64,000 nt of DNA from Gracilaria gracilis (taxonomy: Eukaryota > Rhodophyta > Florideophyceae > Gracilariales > Gracilariaceae). The notes below the pieces were generated by a model that did not search any database, had not been told where the DNA came from, and saw only the letters and a program-made list of their open reading frames with translations. This document shows, one piece after another, positions 1-9,021 of the stretch (its first letter is position 1; the number at the start of each line of letters is the position of its first letter). The translations under genes and the position numbers were made by a program. The stretch lies in the NCBI GenBank assembly GCA_030374805.1, contig JARGSG010000267.1, forward strand, positions 62,001 through 126,000, read 5' to 3'.

Positions 1-719
1 TAAGTTCAGTTCAGCGTTACTCACAGCAGCTGTTTCCTCGACATTGGAGGAAGACTGTGGTTCTCATTGGCGATACTCCAGGACGTGAACCAGAATGCTA
101 TCAGCAGATGGGCCGGAATGAAGTCTCGAGATCCTTGTTCGATGATAGCCCCAGTGTCACGCTTTCTTATGGAATTTCAGTGATTCCAGCCAGCTTAGGC
201 GAGCCTGGACTGGATGCAGCTCTTCCTCCGATTCAGCCTTGTTCTAACCGAAATATTCCGGCAGAACGGCGGCCTGTAGCTTCAGGGCAGGCCAGTAAGA
301 TTGCTGAGAAGACGAAAGGTGAGGTAGTTACATCCATCTCTGCTTCGGGAATGTTTGAGGCTGTTGACAGAGTGCGGAGAAAGTCGCTCGTTTTCTATCA
401 ATCTGAACCGGGGGCAAAGATCTCTATTTCCATGCAAAGCATAGTTTCTCATGGCATATACTACCACCCTAATATGGAGCCGTCAATTAACGGATGTGAA
501 GACAAAGTAATTGTGAACATGACCGGAATTTCAAGCTTCGTCAGCGAGCCGGCTCAAATTACGGGGAAGGTGAAACTTGAGCTCCCGGACGGTATTTGTC
601 AGAGCGGCCCGTTTAGTTGTAAGATCCGTATCAAGGATCGTGTGATAGGGCAGGAATCGCTAAGTCATTGGATTTTCCCTCCTACGTACTATAAGGATAT
701 TACTGTCCGAGCTTGCTAA
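1..719 (+). CDS. Secreted vWA-domain protein, C-terminal part (cut by left edge)
   Basis: The frame is open from the window edge to a TAA at 717-719. It encodes the C-terminal half of a protein paralogous to the gene at 4014-5291. Shared landmarks are GDTPGRE, then EPGLDAALPP (APGLDAALPP in the paralog), then a Cys-containing tail ending in A-C followed directly by the stop. The N-terminal half, with signal peptide and MIDAS motif, must lie to the left of the window. No frameshift or stop is visible. The two copies are same-strand tandem paralogs about 3.3 kb apart, clearly diverged in the second half, so the duplication is not recent. The family function is unknown. An extracellular or cell-wall adhesion role is inferred from vWA domains in general. 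Confidence 0.65.
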   Translation, partial: SSVQRYSQQLFPRHWRKTVVLIGDTPGREPECYQQMGRNEVSRSLFDDSPSVTLSYGISVIPASLGEPGLDAALPPIQPCSNRNIPAERRPVASGQASKIAEKTKGEVVTSISASGMFEAVDRVRRKSLVFYQSEPGAKISISMQSIVSHGIYYHPNMEPSINGCEDKVIVNMTGISSFVSEPAQITGKVKLELPDGICQSGPFSCKIRIKDRVIGQESLSHWIFPPTYYKDITVRAC

Positions 720-1640
720 GCAAATAGATCGTACGCTTGCTTGCCCTTGCCTCACACTCTAAGAAACCCCATCACAGTTGCGCTGCTTCAAATTCAGTTT
801 CATCTTGTGCTAAAAACTTTGAGTTCCTAGCAACAGGGTGTGCAAATGATTTGAATTAGTGGCCACTCACTTCACGTCGAATCTCCAAGAAAGCGCTGTT
901 CGTTTTGTTTTGTTGTTTCTATGGAATTCCCATAAGTTGCAAGCAGGTACTCTGCAGTCTATGAGGGAGTCTATGACGATCACTGGAGCCCAGGCTCCGG
1001 ACTATCCTAACCGCACCTGTTCGCATCTGCAGACAAACGTGAACAGGCTCGGCTTCGAAGCAGAATTCGACGAAGGGAATGACTAACTTTTCTGATGTTG
1101 GAAATAGCTCGCGAAACATTGAAAATGATTTTCGGAAAGATTCAATATTTTAGTTTTCAGAATGCACTCGCATATGCGGCACCACGGGCGACTGGACTGG
1201 TTACAACTTACAAGTGTACGTGGGGTAGGAGCAGCCAACAAGGCCCACCGGAGAAATGCCGAAATGCGAATTTAATGTGGTTCCCTATTGGCCGTCATGC
1301 AATCAAATTGAACTCTTAGGTCGTAATAATATGGTTGTGTAACTTACTGGCAAGATACACTTCAGCCTGTCAGCAAGGAGCCCTTTCAACTTTCGTGAAG
1401 AGGAGGAGAACTCTAGATGTACTGCGGTAGCTGAACGCTACCCTTGTAGCAGAATGAATCCATCCAACAGGATCTTCCTCTTCAGCAAAATGCTCCTAAA
1501 AGCAATCAAAAGGCTAAGGTCAACAACAGCAGTGTCAAGATTTGCTGCGGAATTTGTTACATCGCTAATGCACGAGCATATAGTAAGGTTGTGCATAGTT
1601 TTTGTGCAAACGTATATACGTTTACAGGTCCACCTATTAG
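720..1640. other. Intergenic stretch, no convincing gene
   Basis: This is moderately AT-rich. ORFs are short, overlap on both strands and show no recognisable motif. It may contain upstream exons of the weak ORF that begins near 1641, because an acceptor-like TTTACAG lies near 1626. Confidence 0.4.
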
Positions 1641-2186
1641 GTGTACGGCAAAGTCAGAGCTGTCTGTTTGGTGTGCAGCAGAGAGGTCTCCTCCAACAAA
1701 GAAGTGTCCCTCAAGAAGATAATTATTCCAGTTCTTCTGAGCGACCCTCTAAAGTGTTCTACAGTACTATACATAGAAGCCAACGTTGCGAGAGATAGAC
1801 AACTGAAAGAGCTCACAAAGATCTCTCAGATATACTTTGCCTCAGCTCTTCAACTGCCTTTAGTTGAGGCCTGCGACTTACTCAAAATTCCTTTCTCAAA
1901 GCTATTCAATCTGACAGAAGGATATGTTCCTGTCGTTGAACATATACTTGGCCTGCGTCATGTCAGGTTTATTCCCCATGTTACCCAATCACAGCCTAAC
2001 ACGACGACGAGCAGTGATACCGCTCTGTATCCGGCGGACACGCTTGGATTTCCTCACAGCCAGGAAGAAAAGCCCGCTGACCTCTATCCCCGTACTTGCC
2101 GTTCCTCGCAAGTTGTTGTACTACCATCACCACCATGTCAGACTCTGCCACACTCCCGCCGAATTGGATCCGTCTACAAACCGTAG
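1641..2186 (+). CDS. Hypothetical protein, probable terminal exon
   Basis: I do not recognise this protein. Roughly residues 1-115 of the 181-codon frame have balanced, globular-looking composition, with a CLVCS pair near the start and alternating hydrophobic segments. The last 60 residues look like untranslated sequence read through. The frame runs about 50 bp past the start codon of the WW-AIM24 gene at 2135, so the true end is probably earlier or reached by splicing. A pyrimidine-AG acceptor sits just upstream, suggesting that the 5' exons are missing from this call. It could also be a chance ORF. Confidence 0.3.
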   Translation: MYGKVRAVCLVCSREVSSNKEVSLKKIIIPVLLSDPLKCSTVLYIEANVARDRQLKELTKISQIYFASALQLPLVEACDLLKIPFSKLFNLTEGYVPVVEHILGLRHVRFIPHVTQSQPNTTTSSDTALYPADTLGFPHSQEEKPADLYPRTCRSSQVVVLPSPPCQTLPHSRRIGSVYKP

Positions 2187-3286
2187 AGGGCCGACCGTAC
2201 TACCATTGTCGCACCACAGGGGAGACAACATGGACCCCGCCGACCAAAAAACCGCCTTCCACTCCCGGCCCATACCAGCATCCTTCATCAAAACCCGTTG
2301 TTCCGAGTCCGCTCCCTGCCAATACGCACTCCCTGTATCAACTGATCCTGAGCTCGCAACTGAAGGAAAGAGAGGGACATGGTCTGTTTGAATTGGAACG
2401 AGATAAACTTCTTCGCATCACGTTGAACTCGCGTACAGCCCCATATGCCTGGATAAAGCTTGGTTCCATGGTACGTTACATTTGCATTACCCCTTATGCG
2501 GCAGCACTTCTCATGAGCATTGTGGCTTTTTACTAAACTAGCTGTTTGTTCGTGTGTGGCAGGTTGCGAGAAGTGGAAAACTCAAGTTCTCTCGACAAAC
2601 TATTCGCGATCAGGGTTTGGGGAGAATAATGAAGAAGGCCTTAACCGGAGAAGGTGTAACGCTTGTAAAATGCCAAGGCACGGGCGTGGCATACTGTGCC
2701 CACATGGGTAAGAGGATTTCTGTTCTACAACTCACCAACGAGAAATTGTATCTCAATGGTAATGATGTGTTGGCGCTCTCATCTTCGCTTACGTACGATA
2801 TCAAGCTCATGCGGGTGGCTGCGATGTTGGCTGGAGGCCTTTTCAATGTAGAGGTAAGATCTTCGCGGTTGACAGTTTCTTGTGTGCACCTTGGAACTCA
2901 TCTTTTTCTCTCGTTCTAACTCAGTAGATACGTCTTTGTAGGTTTCTGGTACTGGAATGGTTGCGTTCACATGCCATGGTGCTGTCTATGTGTTGGAGGC
3001 CACGCCTCAAAATCCGATATACACTGATCCAAATGCTACTGTTGCGTGGACACACATGCCTACACTCAGAGTAAGTTCTCTGCAAAGGAAAGTAGCTCTG
3101 TGCTTTTCGTCCGTCTTCGGAATGGCAATACTAACATACCTTCTTCGATTGCAGACCGATTTGACCATTAGGTCGTTCATAGGAAGGGGAAGTGGAGAAG
3201 AATTCCAATTAGCCTTCACGAGGGGCTTTGTCGTGGTACAACCGTATGAAGAGAAGTATTACTACGGTGCTCAGTATCAGCATTAG
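2135..3286 (+). CDS. WW domain-AIM24 family fusion protein (4 exons)
   Basis: Predicted as exons 2135-2470, 2563-2853, 2942-3070 and 3155-3286 (295 aa). All three introns (92, 88 and 84 bp) are phase 0 with GT/AG ends, and the first two carry TACTAAA- or TTCTAAC-like branch points. Residues 6-38 form a WW domain: LPPNW at the start, a YYH pair in the middle, and the final TTWTPP. A proline-rich linker follows. The remainder matches the AIM24 (TIGR00266/DUF124) fold, with repeated glycine-rich beta segments and the typical late VSGTGMVAF and TDPNATVAW stretches. AIM24 proteins are linked to mitochondrial inner-membrane organisation in yeast. WW domains bind proline-rich ligands. I see no obvious transit peptide. 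The role here is inferred from family only. Confidence 0.75.
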
Positions 3287-4013
3287 CAAACATTCTAACC
3301 CTAACGCCAATAGGATTTAGTCTGGAATAGTATCTACTCGAAAATGCGCACGAAAGCTCAGTCCATGTAAAATATTGAAAATAGTCACCTTTTTTTCTTT
3401 CTAAATAATTTTGGACAAATGTTTTGCATCTACGTGTAATCGGTGGAGCCGTTACGGTCATTATTACGAGGCAGATCGTTGTCCAGCGCCCTTAAAACTA
3501 TATCTTGTGACATATAGAATTAGAATTTCATGCAAGCAGAGCAACTTTGCCGATGCCCGGCTGGAACTGCCCATCGTCCGACAACGATGATCGCCGGACA
3601 TGTCAAGAACACTCTCGTATCACATTCGGCTGTCCTTGTTTCTGTAAGTAGTACTCCAATTTGCACAAAGGAATGCATCACTCCGATGGACATGGAGCTT
3701 TCACATTTTGAAAGATATCAAATAGATGCGTTGCAGGAATCTGATACCAAAGTCGTTAACTTCCACATGAGCATCCGCTTGGACTCCTTCCTTTCAGATG
3801 AGTTTCTCTCGTAACATTCTGCAGTGCTTTGCATGAATTGTATGGAATCCTTTGTGTGCAATAGGTGCAACAGAAGTCAAGGGAAAGGGGTGAACAACAA
3901 CTACAGATAGGATATATGTACGTTAGTCCCAACGCTCTTGGCCAGATTGTGACGTCCCAAGTTCTTCAAAGTAATTGCCGACCTTGTCGTTCTCGAAAGC
4001 TATTCTTCCGATC
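3287..4013. other. Intergenic; promoter region of the downstream vWA gene
   Basis: One 94-codon ORF (3530-3814, +) has no recognisable domain and looks like chance. The segment immediately before 4014 is presumably the promoter and 5' leader of the vWA gene, but I see no clear TATA box. Confidence 0.4.
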
Positions 4014-5291
4014 ATGAAGCTCTGTCTTGTTTTTCTGCTGTCGATCTTGTGCTGCTCACTCGCCGCCGAGCCACGATGTCGCCAGGATGTCGTTTTCCCT
4101 TTCGTTTCATGCGAGAGTGGTTGTTCTTACTCCAATTTCCAAAGTTGCATTCAGAAGGCTCAATTTGGGTGTGGCGTACACCGCTGTGAGCAAGATGGCT
4201 TTCAATGCACCCTGGATCCATCAATTAATCCCGTTTGTCCAAACAAAGAGGTGCCTGTTAAGGAAGTTGCTGTGTTTCCATTCAGGCCGGCTGAGTTCAA
4301 CCTGGCATTCAACCTGAGCGAGTTCAAGAGAGATGTGATCTTCCTCATCGACGCCAGCAACACCACAAGAACATCGCTGGACTCTGTGACACAGGATCTC
4401 GTCAAACTGGTACGAAATATGTCCGAGATCTACAACGTGGGCGTTGGTATCTATGGATCTGAACAGTCGTTTGATGCGAAAGGCTTTTCCGTGTTGCAGA
4501 CAGTGACGCCAAATTTTGAGGACGCAATACTAGCGCTGCACAACATTCCAGTACTGCCGGACGGACCGCGAACTTCGATGCAGGCACTTGCCACTCTGCT
4601 GGGCGTAAGGAGCGTCGAAGGTCCCATTGATAGTTTCGGATTCCGTTCTCGAAACAAGATGTTCATCCTCGTAGGGGACACGCCTGGAAGGGAGGTTCGT
4701 TGTGATGCCGCGTTCTACACGGATATCAGACAGTCGCTTCGCAGAGGAAACATAGCCGCGATAAGTATTGGCGCGCCTGGATTGGATGCCGCACTCCCGC
4801 CTCTTCCGTGCGAAAGCCACACAATTGCGGAGGCGAGGGCGCCGATTCGCGAAGGTCAGGCTACCGACATGATCCACGGAAAGGTGGTGCATCCGCCTGT
4901 GACCTTCGACGCGATGTTCCGCGCGTACGACGCGAGTAGAAGGTTCCCTCCGCCCAGATTCTTTTTCCCCAACTACGGGCGAAACGTGAGGGTGACGCAG
5001 AACACCACCACGAGCATGTTTGGGTTCTTCCAAATGCCGGTTCCGCTGCCTGTTTCCGACGGGTGCAACGAACGCGTGCAGCTGAGTATTCCGAATCCGT
5101 GGCCGCGCCCGTTGCAGGTTCCGACGAAGGAGGTGGGAACCGTGCGTCTGTCGGTGCAGCCGTGGGCTTGTCGAAATGGGTCGTTTACTTGTGAGGTTGT
5201 TATCAAGGACTCTAGAAGGGGACAGTTCAGCACGCCTTCTTCGCCTAGGCTGGATGGACATGTGCATATTGTCAAGGTGAAGGCATGTTGA
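4014..5291 (+). CDS. Secreted von Willebrand factor A-domain protein
   Basis: Single-exon ORF of 425 aa. I chose the ATG at 4014 because it starts a clean signal peptide (MKLCLVFLLSILCCSLAAEP), with cleavage likely after Ala-Ala. An N-terminal Cys-rich module of about 60 residues follows. The vWA domain begins near residue 108 with the strand DVIFLIDASNTT. That is a MIDAS-type DxSxT motif, and vWA domains of this kind usually coordinate a metal ion in ligand binding. The strand FILVGDTPGRE corresponds to the later core of the fold. The tail holds several Cys residues and ends in Cys. The protein is probably extracellular or wall-associated. Its paralog ends at 719 on the same strand. No intron or lesion is visible. 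Confidence 0.75.
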   Translation: MKLCLVFLLSILCCSLAAEPRCRQDVVFPFVSCESGCSYSNFQSCIQKAQFGCGVHRCEQDGFQCTLDPSINPVCPNKEVPVKEVAVFPFRPAEFNLAFNLSEFKRDVIFLIDASNTTRTSLDSVTQDLVKLVRNMSEIYNVGVGIYGSEQSFDAKGFSVLQTVTPNFEDAILALHNIPVLPDGPRTSMQALATLLGVRSVEGPIDSFGFRSRNKMFILVGDTPGREVRCDAAFYTDIRQSLRRGNIAAISIGAPGLDAALPPLPCESHTIAEARAPIREGQATDMIHGKVVHPPVTFDAMFRAYDASRRFPPPRFFFPNYGRNVRVTQNTTTSMFGFFQMPVPLPVSDGCNERVQLSIPNPWPRPLQVPTKEVGTVRLSVQPWACRNGSFTCEVVIKDSRRGQFSTPSSPRLDGHVHIVKVKAC

Positions 5292-5625
5292 TAGGGTATG
5301 GGCAAGCACAATAAGGCAGATATTCTCCAACGGGCCACGAATGGACTGCTTGTTGAACAAGCTACAAGGATTTGCACGTAAAGATATATTTAGTGAGGAG
5401 AAAGAGATGCTCGGCATCCGCAATGATGGCATTGCAACAAATTTTGGCGTCGTAGTGACGCTACTAAATCACAAGACGGCATCTGCCAGCCAAACTAATC
5501 GTCTAAAAGAAAAGAGCCAGAGCGACAATACGCAAGGATCTCACCTGAAGCGATTGCGCTCGTTGCGTTAGCCAGCACAACCCGTACACCAAAGTTACAA
5601 AACTTCCAAAACTTCCGAAAACCCT

Positions 5626-5672
5626 GTGGGCGACCGATTCCTCCTCCAGTCGAGGAGGAATCGACCGCCCAC
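5626..5672. repeat. Long hairpin (about 21-bp arms)
   Basis: The arm GTGGGCGACCGATTCCTCCT is repeated in inverted orientation after a 4-base loop, with two mismatches. It lies about 330 bp after the vWA stop codon. It could be a foldback MITE remnant or a 3'-end structure. I cannot tell which. Confidence 0.6.
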
Positions 5673-5904
5673 ACTCTGTCGCAGAGCCCGGAAGCTTCGT
5701 TACAGCATCTTCTGACGATCTCGGCCGGTTAGATACGAAGGGCCATCATCCACGCACGAAGAGCATTTCATTCCGCTACCTTCATCCACCAAACGCCGCG
5801 CATCGGCCGTAGTTAAGCCGCGTTCCGTCATCTCTGCGCCATGAACAAGCTGATATGTCAACGCCATAGCCCCGTCCGCAGCACCGAATTGAAACTCCGG
5901 ACTC

Positions 5905-6150
5905 TTGGCCCCCATTTATGCGCCGCTGGCCGTCGCGCTGGCGTTGTTCTCCATCGCAGCCTCCGCTTGTCCGCAAGGGACGCACCCACTGCAAAACGGC
6001 CCACCTGGAATCTGCCTGCCCGGTCTGGAAGGCTGCCCCGCCGGCACCATCCCCACGCGCACCGTGCACCGTGACGGATTGTCGTGGGTGCGCGCCGGCC
6101 TTCACCACGTTTGCCAACGACGCGCGTGTGTGCCGTCGGCCACGGCTCAA
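5905..6150 (+). pseudogene. Relic of a small secreted Cys-rich protein
   Basis: The frame from 5905 encodes a strong signal-peptide-like stretch (APLAVALALFSIAASAC), then a Cys/Pro/Gly-rich segment. The likely start codon is TTG, and an in-frame TGA sits just upstream with no ATG between. Around 6055 the Cys-rich pattern continues only after a shift to another frame (CTVTDCRGC). Together these suggest a decayed gene for a small secreted Cys-rich protein. CpG content is higher than in its surroundings. The family is unknown. Confidence 0.4.
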
Positions 6151-6249
6151 TACATTTGGCAGAGAACTTTTATTGATATGAGATACTTAGTAAGCGCGAA
6201 GCGATGGTGTCTGTCTTTTTCGGAAAATCAAGCTGGTCACCAATGAGAT

Positions 6250-6981
6250 TCAATTTCGTTCGTAAAATAGAAGGTACGGCTTGGCAGACAACACGGCTGC
6301 AATGCTCACTTCTTTCTTTCCAATTTCTTCGATTTGGAACCATTGATTGCGATTGTTCTTAACGAGAACAACAAATTTGCCACCGATGATTGCCGCACCT
6401 TGATGTTCTACAATGCTTTTTAACTCGTAGCATAGATGCTGCACACCATGGTTGGTATGAGGTCGCAGATCAAGTTGAGCGGGATACGAAATGAAACCGT
6501 TGTTCTTTTCTGTTCCTTCGAATCTGTTGAGCTTTATTCTTAGAGTTCTAGGCGCTTTGGAAAATCGGTGCTCAGTTATATGGTTACGCTTTCGTTCACA
6601 TCCCTCGCAAAACATAATGGTGTTGCGACGTAAGCAGCTCTCCAGACTCTCGAAAATGTTGGAATGGTCAGCAACCTGCAATGTCAGCTCCGTGAACTGC
6701 TTGGTCTCGAAAGAGTTGCATTGACAACTAATGCATGTTGACCTAATTGTCATTTCGCCATGAAAGGCGCTGTCATAATCACCACAATCCGAAATCTGAT
6801 CGGCTTCGGTGGTAGATCGTTCTGAAAACGAGAAACATGAACTATTGCTTCGCATATTTCGAATCACATTTTCAATGCACGCAGCAATTTTGCCCATCTT
6901 GTCAAAAACTGAAAGACACAGATGTTGTAGAGGCGTATTGCGATGGAGGCAATCCGGTTGCCTTTTTATACTGGCGGGGTC
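6250..6981 (-). pseudogene. Ubiquitin-specific peptidase (USP/UCH family C19), 5'-truncated and catalytically dead
   Basis: The minus-strand frame is open from 6981 (stop TAA at 6982-6984) down to 6250. Recognisable USP features in order are the Cys pairs CISC and CEGC of the fingers subdomain, a KAPRTLRIKLNRFEG segment (USP consensus 'P..L...L.RF'), a YPAQLDLRPH segment, a YELKSIVEHQGAA segment, and the terminal VLSAKPYLLFYERN. The catalytic Cys box expected at the N terminus is absent. The segment that should carry the catalytic His (consensus GGHY) reads GGKFVVLV, with Lys in place of His. The family normally removes ubiquitin from proteins. This copy cannot be an active protease as it stands, and it is either a pseudogene fragment or an exon of a non-catalytic homolog. 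Confidence 0.7.
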
Positions 6982-6984
6982 TTA

Positions 6985-7350
6985 TAGAGCACTGACCATA
7001 AATGATAAGCTCGCCTAACATGGGCAATTCTATGAAAAAGTTGTGCAGCCATATTGTATGGTACGCAACCGGTAATCTTTGGGATGATTCTGTTCTGGGC
7101 GCAACCCAAAGCTTTGTCTTTAACAGAAGGAAAGAGTATTGGGTTTTCAGTTTTGAACACGTATTTAACAGGCCAGCGTAATGGTTTTCGTCATCGGAAA
7201 TTTGCTTCAAACAGGCTTAGATTGTTTTCAAATACACTTTAAATACCTCCATCTAGGCTTATGGACAGGCATATATAAAAAGAATAAACTTATAAGCAAC
7301 TGCTTCAGTTACATTTTCTACTTTGGAATCTTAGGGCATCCCCTCCGGTT
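6985..7350. other. No gene seen
   Basis: Decayed sequence upstream of the USP relic. It may hold remnants of the missing USP N terminus, but I find no catalytic Cys motif in any frame. Confidence 0.4.
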
Positions 7351-7640
7351 AGACCACGACCAAACCCTAAAGTAGTAGCCAGTGAGTTCTAGGATCGGGG
7401 GTGACACCACGTACGATGACGTGTATACGCTGTCAAAACATAGTGCAAACGCCGTCCTAAAACAATTGTTTTGATTGATTTTTTAGGGAAATCGGACTAA
7501 ACGACAACACTTTTGGGGTGGATCCCTCGGCTTTGGGCAGATTCCGCTACACGTGTGCCCCTGTCATGTCCTGTAGCGCCCCGCACGGACCAACCATTTC
7601 TGGAGTATAGGCTTTGCGCATACCGGTGGGGATGCCCTTA
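7351..7640 (+). repeat. Dispersed repeat, left copy of a 13-kb-spaced inverted pair
   Basis: This segment matches, in inverted orientation, about 20521-20785. Shared blocks include GATGACGTGTATACGCTGTC, GCCGTCCTAAAAC, GGGAAATCGGACTAA, ACACGTGTGCCCCTGTCATG and TGCGCATACCGGTG. The two copies bracket the SNF2 gene. The repeat is non-coding and has diverged by many substitutions. Confidence 0.75.
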
Positions 7641-7660
7641 TACCGCCAAGATTTAAGCTT

Positions 7661-7712
7661 AAACAAAACTATTGAAACATCAATTATTGATGTTTTTCAA
7701 TAGTTTTGTTTT
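7661..7712. repeat. Near-perfect foldback (24-26-bp arms)
   Basis: The arm AAACAAAACTATTGAAACAT with CAAT is followed almost at once by its inverse, with a 2-base bulge. It is probably a small foldback MITE upstream of the SNF2 gene. Confidence 0.7.
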
Positions 7713-7790
7713 GACAATACACCAACCTAAAACTTTTATGTAATTATTCTGTGATGGTTCGTTCGCATTTATGTCCCTCTTCCTGGTATT

Positions 7791-7841
7791 ACCGCTGTAC
7801 TTATTCCACAAAATTAAATTTTGTGGAATAAGTACAACGGT
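7791..7841. repeat. Near-perfect foldback (25-bp arms)
   Basis: ACCGCTGTACTTATTCCACA plus AAATT is mirrored immediately by its inverse with one mismatch. It is the second such hairpin within 130 bp. Confidence 0.75.
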
Positions 7842-8859
7842 ATTTTATAAAGTTTATTTGGCCTCCACAAAGAGATCAATCTACGTCGTAGATTCTACGG
7901 TGCGGACAGCAATGCGGGTGCAAGCAACCGATTTGCACAATCATAAACGTGGCAGTGCCACGTGTGCGTGCCAAAAAGCACAGAAACAGTGAGTGGACCG
8001 TGCGGTCAGCAGCGTTGTACTGGTGGACCTCGTGTACAGTCTGTTCACGTGGCCAACGTCAGCGCGCCTCCTCTTTGGTGCCAACCGAGAGCACGCGCCA
8101 AAAGAGGCGCCACGTTGACGCGCTTTCGCGCGCTTTCGCGCGGGCTGCCGCCGCCAACCGAAACGCCCGCGCGCCGCGCGCCCATAACCGCCGCGCGTAG
8201 ATATCTCCGCCACCACCGCGGATCATCGCCCTTCATCCATCGTCCGCGGTCCACCGTCCACCGCACGCAACGCTATGGCGCTGACTGCGCCCCCACCCAA
8301 GCGCCGTCGCACGCTCATCGGCTCGCACTCCCTCCCATCGCCCGTCCCCCTCCCGCCCCCGCCGGCCTCTGCGCCCTCCCTACACCTGCCGTCGTCGCTT
8401 CCACATGCGCGCGAGCATTGCCCGCACCACGTCTTCTACGCGCCCATCAACGACGTCTCGCACCACCGCAACATCCGCCACTGTACGCTATGCTTCTGTC
8501 TTGTGTGCGACCGCCCCGCTACCCGCTGCGCTATCTGGCCGCTCCATTGCATGGCGCTGTTCGCCGAGCCGCTCTGGCGCCAGCTTCGCTCCCACTCGCG
8601 TGCCACCCGACGCGGCGTGCTCCCCGTGCCCGGCGAGCTGCTGCCACCGCGCGCGAGGCGTAACTTTTCCATGCGCCGCTTCGTCATGCGCGGCGTGGAG
8701 CAGCACATGATCAGGTCGAGCTCATCGATTTGGTGTCGGACGCCGAGCAGCAACAACAGCATCACGAGCAACCACGCCAGTTTGACGCGCCGGAGACGCA
8801 TCAGCAGCATCCCTCCTCCACGTTGTCCGATTCGCCCGCCAAACAGTCGCCGTCATCGC

Positions 8860-9021
8860 CCGAGCGCACTCCGCTTTCCGAGCAAAACCCGGCCTCCGGA
8901 CACACCCCGCCTTCCGAGCACACCCCTGCCTCCGAGCACACCCCTGCCTCCGAGCACACCCCGCCTCCCGAGCACACCCCGCCTTCCGAGCACACCCCGC
9001 CTTCAGAGCACACCCCGCCAT
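8860..9021 (+). repeat. 18-bp tandem repeat (about 9 units) inside the SNF2 gene
   Basis: Imperfect 18-bp units of the type TCCGAGCACACCCCGCCT encode a SEHTPP hexapeptide repeat in the disordered N-terminal region. The unit length is a multiple of three, so copy-number changes preserve the frame. Confidence 0.8.

Noticed and set aside
282-467. Minus-strand ORF opposite the first vWA gene, and many similar shadows
   Set aside because: They lie opposite recognised coding sequence and lack any motif of their own.
4530-5432. 300-codon minus-strand ORF opposite the vWA gene as a possible antisense gene
   Set aside because: It overlaps the vWA coding frame almost entirely, so its openness can follow from codon constraints on the other strand. 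It shows no motif.
8714-8714. 20-nt micro-intron in the SNF2 gene as a firm annotation
   Set aside because: It restores the frame but is far below the size of the other introns seen here. Kept only as a possibility.
8860-9021. Regular 18-bp repeats considered as a CRISPR array
   Set aside because: Direct tandem coding repeats without spacers, in a eukaryotic gene.
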